From positions 1-38,402 of the forward strand of contig JAAMPI010000421.1 of NCBI GenBank assembly GCA_013054445.1: DNA of 38,402 nucleotides, given 5' to 3'. Position numbers and translations under genes: made by a program. The notes below the pieces were generated by a model. The model was not told where the DNA came from. It made no database searches and saw only the letters and a list, made by a program, of their open reading frames with translations. Position 1 is the stretch's first letter. Every line of letters begins with the position of its first letter. Shown here piece after piece: positions 32,331 to 38,402 of this stretch. This stretch comes from Cudoniella acicularis. Lineage: Eukaryota > Ascomycota > Leotiomycetes > Helotiales > Helotiaceae.

Positions 32331-33336
32331 CTAGGTTTGTACTCCCTTTCCTTCTGCCTGCTTCCACGGAGTCGATCCGTCGGGACAGAATTTATACCTC
32401 TCGGTCTCGTCAAACTCCTGCTCGAACCAGTGAACAGGACGATAACAGGCACTGCGTGCTCGCGCCCATGAAACCAATGCGCTCCAATTCCGACACATCT
32501 TGAACGTACCCACGCTAGCCCGGGGATGTTCCTCAAAGACGTTCTTATGCAGTCGCCCGGTGTACATGGGCGTATCGTCTGCATGGCATACGACTGAGTC
32601 TCGTAGAACATTAAGGCAGTGGACTGCATGGCCGTACGGCCAAGTTTGATTGTCCTGTGGCAGACCGTCGTGGTTTTCGTTGATCACTGAACGGATAACA
32701 CGCTGGAATGGAAGAAAGGAGAACATCAGCAAGGCTTGCTCACCAGAGGGAGAGAGCGTCGGCTCGTCCTAGCTTACCACGCAGTGTAGTTCGTGTGCGC
32801 CAATCGGGATGTAAGCGCCTTTGTGTTCATCCCACGGCCACCGCTGGGAAGGTGGCAAGCCCATAGAGGCGCTATAATCATCGTCGAGGGCGAGGAAGAG
32901 ACTCCAAGGCTCAAGATCGGGATCATCCCAGGCCTGGTCCTGGATCGTTCGGTTGGTGCTGTCGAAGTCGGAATGAGCAACGATCTCGACAGGAACGTCA
33001 TATTTCAGGTGCGCTGTGAGTTCCGTCAGTTGAGACTCTGTTGGGAGGATCCAGCGGCAAGAGTAGCGGGGGATTCAGAACTCAAAAATGAACATACCAA
33101 ATTTTGAAGGCAACCTGTCCGCCAGCTCCCATGGTGCGAAGTACTGTTGGTAAACGAAAAAAAATGTTTGCAGTAAAAGAGGCCAGAAGTATTATGCAAA
33201 GCGTCTTTAAGATAACTCTCTGCTGTATTGTGGAACTTGGTTGACGTTTAGGCTGGCAAGCCTCTTTCACCCCTTCAATGCTAGGTCCATCGTAACTTTC
33301 GCGTTGTGGGAGAGAATTGTAGAATATTTTCTTCAT
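32331..33336 (-). CDS. UstYa-family (DUF3328) oxidase-like protein, frameshift in T8 run
   Basis: Exons 33336-33098, 33013-32778 and 32702-32331 have consensus donors (GTATGT, GTAAGC), and the first intron has a CTGAC branch site. The N-terminus (MKKIFYNSLPQRESYDGP) leads to one membrane helix (LKTLCIILLASFTANIFF). Both family motifs are intact: HELHC before the last intron and HAVHC in the last exon, along with ALDDDY and VCHADDTPM. The summed exons are one base too long. The frame breaks in an 8-T run (plus 33167-33174) right after the helix, and one T less restores the expected region before LKYDVPVEI. This is a sequencing error or a fresh null mutation. UstYa proteins are membrane-anchored, copper-dependent-type oxidases that cyclise peptides or modify other metabolites. 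Expected length is about 281 residues. Confidence 0.8.
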
Positions 33337-33643
33337 GTTCCTTAGATGTTGGGTGATGCAACAAAGGGACGGACACGTGCGATGGCCACAAAGATATGGA
33401 GGACAGACCAATTAGGAGATACCGGCAGATTCCGAGCGGTCTTGTGGCTTTCGAGATGCAAAGCTACTTTGGAGATTAAAACACATTGACTTGAAGACAA
33501 AACGGAAGTGCCGGTGGCCTATCGCTGAGGACTCAGCAGTGAGTCGAGGGGGGAGACAGGTGGATGCTATGCAATCCCCCGTCCATATACATTAACGGCC
33601 TCGTATTTTCTGATACATACGATATACTGATAGATACGCATCA
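33337..33643. promoter_or_regulatory. Presumed promoter of the UstYa-family gene
   Basis: About 300 bp of normal-composition DNA between the gene and the next repeat. No named site can be supported. Confidence 0.3.
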
Positions 33644-34225
33644 GGGACGTTCCGCCGCCTTCCTGCAACGTATTCAGCAGTTTGATCCACTTTTCTTATC
33701 TAGTTAGCTTTATCAATTCGAAGTTATATTCGATTTGGACGTTCCGCAACTTATGTTCTCCTTATCGGGGGACCTGAAACTATCCACGTCTCTAAAACTT
33801 TGCTTCGCCCCCCTAGAAAACTCGCTTTATTCCCTAAATTAGGAGGATCTACGAATATTAGGTCAAGGGTTAGATGTAAAAAACTACGGATATCTACGGG
33901 GGTACGGCCAATAGGTAAAGTAATAGCACCAAGCAGGGGACCCCTTGGTGTCAACAAGACTTAACCCAATCTGGCAATATAAATCCTTCCCTCTCAAACG
34001 TTCACTTCTTAATTAAGGTAAGCTCTGTTTACGTCTTGGGGGGGGAAGAGGGGGGGCTTGCTAGTGCTATTACTTTACTTATGGGCTGTACCTCCGTAAT
34101 ACTATTAGATATCCGTAATTTCTTACTTTATATTCGCTAATTTATAAGTTTTGGAATATACTGCCGTCGCTAGGCTTAAGGCGGATTTAAATGTGTATTA
34201 AGCAGGGGTTGCGGAACGTCCCGAG
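33644..34225. mobile_element. Non-coding DNA element with GGGACGTTCCGC inverted ends
   Basis: Starts GGGACGTTCCGC and ends GCGGAACGTCCC. The right end and a left block recur at 30163-30362. An internal GGACGTTCCGCAAC near 33737 may mark a nested or rearranged copy. It has a G-run near 34040 and no coding capacity. No clear target duplication is seen. Confidence 0.55.
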
Positions 34226-34999
34226 CTAGTCTGTACTGTGCCTCGTCTGATGCACTGTCCTCTTGTTGAACCGGGCACTCCGGGGCTATAATAGACGACA
34301 GCGGATTTGGGCCGCTCCCCGGTCTGTACTCAAAAAATAACATAGAGATTTATTTTACCACTGCGAGTTCCTATTCCAAATTGACTTGTCATTGCTAGTA
34401 TCAGAATGTGCAACCAGGAACAGCAAGTCACGAAGCAACCAATCAAGGCTGGAGCGGAGCGTCCCGGACGTTGTCTCCTTCCCTAATGGGCAGTTCAGGT
34501 TATACAAAACGGCAAGGCCGCAAAGAAACCCCCTAAGAAAACCGACAAGTTTTTAGGTGAAGATCCCCGCCAAAACACAGTCTCGGTCTTTTGCAAAACT
34601 GTACATGGATCAGATATGACCTACACGAGAGGAGGGCCTCCTAAGGAGGCGCGAGATTGAATCGATATATGCAGTTGGCGTGCATGACAGCGTTAAGCAG
34701 GCATTGGGTAAAGGTTGATCGTTGGAAAGTGTAGTGATTGGGCATCTGATTGCCGCACAGTTTGGCGCTTTGGCGCAGGGTCTCCGCGAAATGGTCGCAA
34801 TTTCGCCGAGGCGAATAGATTGCGCAATAGCTGCGGGCAAACAGCGGCGTAGAGCTATCAGGTGTCAGATGTTAACTATCCCTGCCCTATTCGCGAGAGG
34901 CAAAGCTCCGAGATCCAGTTGCAAGTTATTTTCGGTCTGTCTCCGTAGCGGACCATCTAACATACACCTCTTGGGACTGATATCTACTTTGGTGGCATC
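34226..34999. other. Upstream region of the iminopeptidase-like gene
   Basis: About 770 bp without a supported gene; small frames in both directions lack family features. It probably contains the promoter. Confidence 0.4.
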
Positions 35000-36099
35000 A
35001 TGGCTGACACTGACCTTAGAGAAGGGACTGTGCCACTCAAAATCCAGCACATCGACACTCCATGCCACACTTACTACAAGATCATTGGCGATTTATCGAA
35101 CAACTCACCTCGACTAGTTGTACTTCACGGTGGTCCAGGAACTGGCCATGAGTATCTTCTTCCTTTCGCCCACCTGTGGAAACAGTTCAGTATCCCCGTG
35201 GTGTTCTATGACCAGATCGGCTGTGCCGCTTCCACCCATCTACCCAAAACTACTGGAGATGAGTCCTTCTGGCAGGAAAGCCTTTTCCTGGCTGAGTTGG
35301 ACAACCTGCTCGATTCCCTTCAGCTTCGGGACGGGCCGGGCTACCACATTCTAGGCCATAGCTGGGGTGGCAGAATCGCCGCCGCTTTCGCAGCCACCCA
35401 GCCCCAGGGGTTGCAACGACTGTCCTCGCTAGCGGTATAGCCAGCTCTCGAAGCTGGGTGGAGGGTATCCAAATCATCCGCAGGCAGTTGCCGTCTGATG
35501 CTCAATTAGCGATTAATGAAGAGGAGCAGAAGGGCAATTTTGAGAGTGCCCGCTTGAGAGATGCGATGAACGTGTTTTTCCGCAATTACTTCTGTCGCGC
35601 GGAGCCCTTTCCACCTAAGGAGCTTCTACCGGCCTTCAAGAACATGAGCGAGGACAAGACTGTTCGGGAGACAATGTCAGTTTATTGAACTTTATTCCGT
35701 CACCATTGTTGAGTCTGTTCCATCCTTCGTCCTACGCTATATTTCAAATATCTCCCCTTTCACAATTCAACTCTCGAACTACCTCATTGCAGTCTCCGAC
35801 ATTACTCAAGCTTTCACTGACTCTTCTTCAGAGCGGGGCTATCCCCTTTGAACTGCACGGGCTCCTTCCGGGACTGGACGTGCATTCCGCGCCTGCATCA
35901 AATTGCCGTGCCGACGCTTGTGTATAACGGCGAGTTTGACACTTCGCACGATATAACTACAGTGCCTTTTTTTGAGCACATACCCCGTGTACGATGGATC
36001 ACTTTTCCAGATGCCGGACATATGTGTCATCTGGAGCGACCGGAGCTTACAGAGAAAGTCTTGAGAATCGTTGGAGAATTCCTGACGCAGGTGAAATAA
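35000..36099 (+). CDS. Proline iminopeptidase-like alpha/beta hydrolase (S33), with a -1 frameshift
   Basis: Exons 35000-35675 and 35832-36099 (GTCAGT donor, CTTCAG acceptor). The S33 hallmarks are LHGGPGTG for the oxyanion region, YDQIGCAAST, the nucleophile loop ILGHSWGG, the acid in VYNGEFD and the base in DAGHMCHLE. Summed exons are one base short of a full frame: after RLSSLAV the reading hits TAG at 35438, while the next frame continues at once with ASSRSWVEGIQIIRRQLP. One base was lost near 35432-35437, by real mutation or by sequencing error. Corrected length would be about 314 residues, normal for the family. It would release N-terminal residues from small peptides or amides, most likely in the cytosol. 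Location next to a UstYa-family gene is suggestive only. Confidence 0.78.
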
Positions 36100-36280
36100 A
36101 AGCTACGGTTAGCAAATTCAGCTATGGTCTAATAGCTCCTATAGAGCCGAACTATATCCCTTACAAATATAGTTACTTATTCACTTGAACTTATTCTTAT
36201 TTAATATTAAGAATTAAATGTTACATAGAATAATAGCTCTCCGAGCTACGATAATCGTCGCTAAGCCATAGTTTATTTCT

Positions 36281-37140
36281 TTATTTATCCCTAGGAGTAG
36301 CTTCCGCAATGGGGCCTCCAAATAACCACTCACCAACCTCCTCAAAAGTTTCTTCACGCCTTTTGACGCGGAACTCCTTATCAGCCGGGTTTCCCCCCGG
36401 AGTCCAATGGGTGTATCCATGCACCACTCCTCTCACCATCTTCCACTTCACCGTCCCCTTCTCAAACTCATACATCGCATCATCCCTCTCCTTCCCCTCC
36501 AACTCCATAAAATCCATAATCATCTCCTTCGATTCCCGACACAACAAATCATACTCCGCACCCACAAAAAATAACCATTTTGGTAAACTTTCCCGCTTCG
36601 CATAGCCAACGCTTAATTTCGGATCAGTTAAATCCTGCCCAGGCTCAATATAACCCCATTGAAAAGCCGGAGCAGCATCTTTTAACGTATCGACTTCCTT
36701 TTCGTCGCGATAGGGACGAGATTTCAATTTGTCGGCAATGCTGGTTACGAACTCGATCATGGAATACTAGCATACTGCCCCGTGGATCTTTCCTCTGAAT
36801 TCTGGAGCTTGTGAAGCGCTTAATGCCAGCATTCCCCCTGCACTAAATCCCCCCATCGCCACACGTGATTTATCAACCGGGAGAGATTCATCTTCTAGTA
36901 TCGCTTGTGTTAAAGCTAAGATATCATCTAGCGTAACTAGGAAACGGACAGAGGGCGATTTCGAATAGTTTGAGGAGACGACGAGGATGTTGTATGTGTT
37001 GCAGAAGTGAGCGTAGAATGGATCGTCCATGGAGGGATCGCCTATGAGAAAGCCTCCGGCGTGCATGTCGATGTAGAGGGGTAGTAACTCGTTTGTTTTG
37101 TGGGATTTGGGGATGAAGATGCGGTTTTTGAGGTGTGGAC
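36281..37140 (-). pseudogene. Alpha/beta hydrolase (HSL/arylesterase-like), 5' truncated with nonsense codon
   Basis: The minus strand from about 37140 reads LKNRIFIPKSHK, MHAGGFLIGDP (HGGGF-type oxyanion motif), YSKSP, VAMGGFSAGGMLAL (GxSxG nucleophile), then HGAVC, a TAG at 36769-36767, and in the same frame YSMIEFVTS. It continues through VGAEYDLLCRES (acid) and VVHGYTHW (His) to the end at 36281. The TAG is one base from Tyr TAC/TAT or Trp TGG; TGG-to-TAG would fit RIP. Upstream of 37140 the sequence changes to repeat DNA, so the N-terminal part is missing. It converges with the iminopeptidase-like gene, 181 bp between ends. Such enzymes hydrolyse short acyl esters. This copy is almost surely dead. 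Confidence 0.75.
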
Positions 37141-37674
37141 ACTATGTGGTCGTTGTGCCTTAAGGCCGATGTTTAATAGTCTTTCTAGAATCGATAGAAA
37201 TCTAGAGGTAGAGAGAATTAACTGCTAAGTCCGTGCCCCCCTATTTCGCCCACCTCGCTTAATTTTAGACCACCACCTTCCAACCCTATTAACTCTACGA
37301 ATCTTGAACTTCTATATAATCGCTCGTAGTAGTAGATTCTATAGTGTAGTGGGGAAAGCTGCCACCCTCGGAGGGTTAGTTCTCCCGCTCTAGACTACCT
37401 ATAAGTGTATTTATACTCTCTTTTCTCCCTTAAGGAAAAGACAATCAATTAACATATATATCTTTTTTACGTAACTCCGGCTTTTATCGCAAAGGCTGTA
37501 GTAGTAAACCAGATAGACACCTAATAAGATTTCACTCCCACTATCTCAAAGCGCGCTAAGCTAGCGCTAAAGCTACACGAACGACACGCGATTCCGACTA
37601 AAATAGCCGAAAATCGCCCTCCAGGGACACCACCACCACCACTCAACCAATCAGGAAGCGCCCCGGACGACAAT
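37141..37674. other. RIP-altered repeat DNA replacing the 5' end of the hydrolase gene
   Basis: TpA-rich sequence without supported genes. It begins exactly where hydrolase similarity ends. The last part may be the 5' leader of the LINE-like frame that follows. Confidence 0.4.
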
Positions 37675-38000
37675 ATGGATATAGTCGACCAGATCGCCGT
37701 ACCTCCTACCCCACACCTAAATCGTATCACTGGCCTCGACGGCTCTCGATATAACTTCGATTTTACCTCACCCGACTACCTGTCTCACCTACCCCCTATT
37801 CCGAAGCAGAGTTTTCATCTGAACCAGGGGGGCGACCCGATTAGGAAGCGCCCCCTAGACCGTACAGAGGACCAATCAAACAAGCGAACCTCTCTTTCCT
37901 AAATCGGTAATACCCCTAGGCCCCTGATTCTAGAAGCGAGAGACCTTCTAATAAAAGCCGTAGGATTAGCTATATCCTAAGAATAGACACTAGTTAAAAA
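37675..38000 (+). pseudogene. Possible LINE (Tad-type) ORF1 5' fragment
   Basis: A frame from ATG 37675 reads MDIVDQIAVPPTPHLNR to a stop at 37902. In another frame EARDLLIKAVGLAIS follows at about 37935, close to the start of the conserved helix of fungal Tad-like LINE ORF1 proteins. After that the DNA is A-rich and mutated. The repeated AGGAAGCGCCCC motif occurs at 37651 and 37841. The call rests on one short segment and is tentative. Confidence 0.35.
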
Positions 38001-38242
38001 GAAAAAGAACTAACTAAAAAAAGGTAACTTTAGGTTAGACTAGTAAGACAACTTATTCTAATCTAATTAGGTAGCTATATTCTTAAATTTAGCCTCTTTT
38101 CTATATAAAATAAGCTTAATCAAGTCTTCTAGGATAAAGGATTTAAGGACCTAGTTATTATAAGCGTTACTAGGTCTCTTAGTTAAAATATAATTATTAT
38201 TATAACCTTTATCTTTATTATTAAATTCCTAATTAATTAATT

Positions 38243-38402
38243 GATTAATTGATTGATTTATCCTTTTTACGTCCTTTATAAGTCAGAGACTATAATAGGA
38301 CGGCTAGGTTTTAAGCCCTAGCGAGTTAATAGTATTTATAAAAGGTAGTAATCCAAGTATTCTAGGTGACAGTAAGGGTCTAGCCCTAAAGATAACAAAG
38401 GA
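38243..38402 (-). repeat. 160-bp repeat, right copy of the inverted pair, may continue past window
   Basis: Reverse complement of 27754-27913, including the AATC-type tail, here at 38243 and extended leftwards by AATTAATTAATT. The copy reaches the last base of the window, so the rest of the element lies outside. Confidence 0.75.

Noticed and set aside
1..38402. CRISPR arrays, rRNA genes, or PKS/NRPS core genes
   Set aside because: Nothing in the sequence supports any of these; the only long tandem array is coding (EEQERL).

Overview
The window is nuclear DNA from a filamentous ascomycete (Pezizomycotina). I infer a Eurotiales-like fungus from the gene families, but cannot name the species. 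Genes have short GT-AG introns (about 40-150 bp). The families are typical fungal accessory ones: an AAA ATPase, a C2H2/NLR-like protein, a P450, a UstYa-type DUF3328 protein and a rhodopsin-domain membrane protein. Long tracts have almost no CpA/TpG and are full of TAG/TAA where Gln or Trp codons are expected. That is the mark of repeat-induced point mutation (RIP).

Layout. (1) 1-6988: two tandem minus-strand genes, an AAA ATPase running off the left edge and a C2H2 zinc-finger/NLR-like gene whose 5' end is cut by a repeat beside undetermined bases. (2) 6993-14240: a RIP-ruined block with an LTR copy, a dead DUF3723 gene carrying about 1 kb of 24-bp coiled-coil repeats, and a dead small Cys-motif gene on the opposite strand. 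(3) 14240-20730: a non-mutated island with a decayed MADS-box-like gene, two hairpin (MITE-like) elements, an intact 3-beta-HSD/sterol-4-carboxylate dehydrogenase-like gene and an intact six-exon P450. (4) 20735-27690: a second RIP block with a duplicated 156-bp sequence, a second LTR copy, an unrecognised dead gene with an acidic repeat region, a gag-protease remnant of a Ty3/gypsy element and a third LTR copy. (5) 27914-38242: an island bracketed by inverted copies of a 160-bp repeat, probably LINE 3' ends. It holds an intact rhodopsin-domain gene, a small secreted peptide gene, a UstYa-family gene with a +1 frameshift in a homopolymer, a proline-iminopeptidase-like gene with a -1 frameshift, and a truncated alpha/beta hydrolase with a nonsense codon.

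Interpretation. This is accessory, transposon-rich fungal DNA with gene islands between RIP-silenced repeats. The dehydrogenase and P450 could act together on a terpenoid or steroid. The UstYa homologue beside a short secreted peptide gene and a peptidase recalls fungal ribosomal-peptide loci, but no repeated core peptide is visible, so this is only a hypothesis. DUF3723 and NLR-like genes are known cargo of Starship giant transposons. I could not find a DUF3435 captain here, so Starship ancestry remains conjecture.
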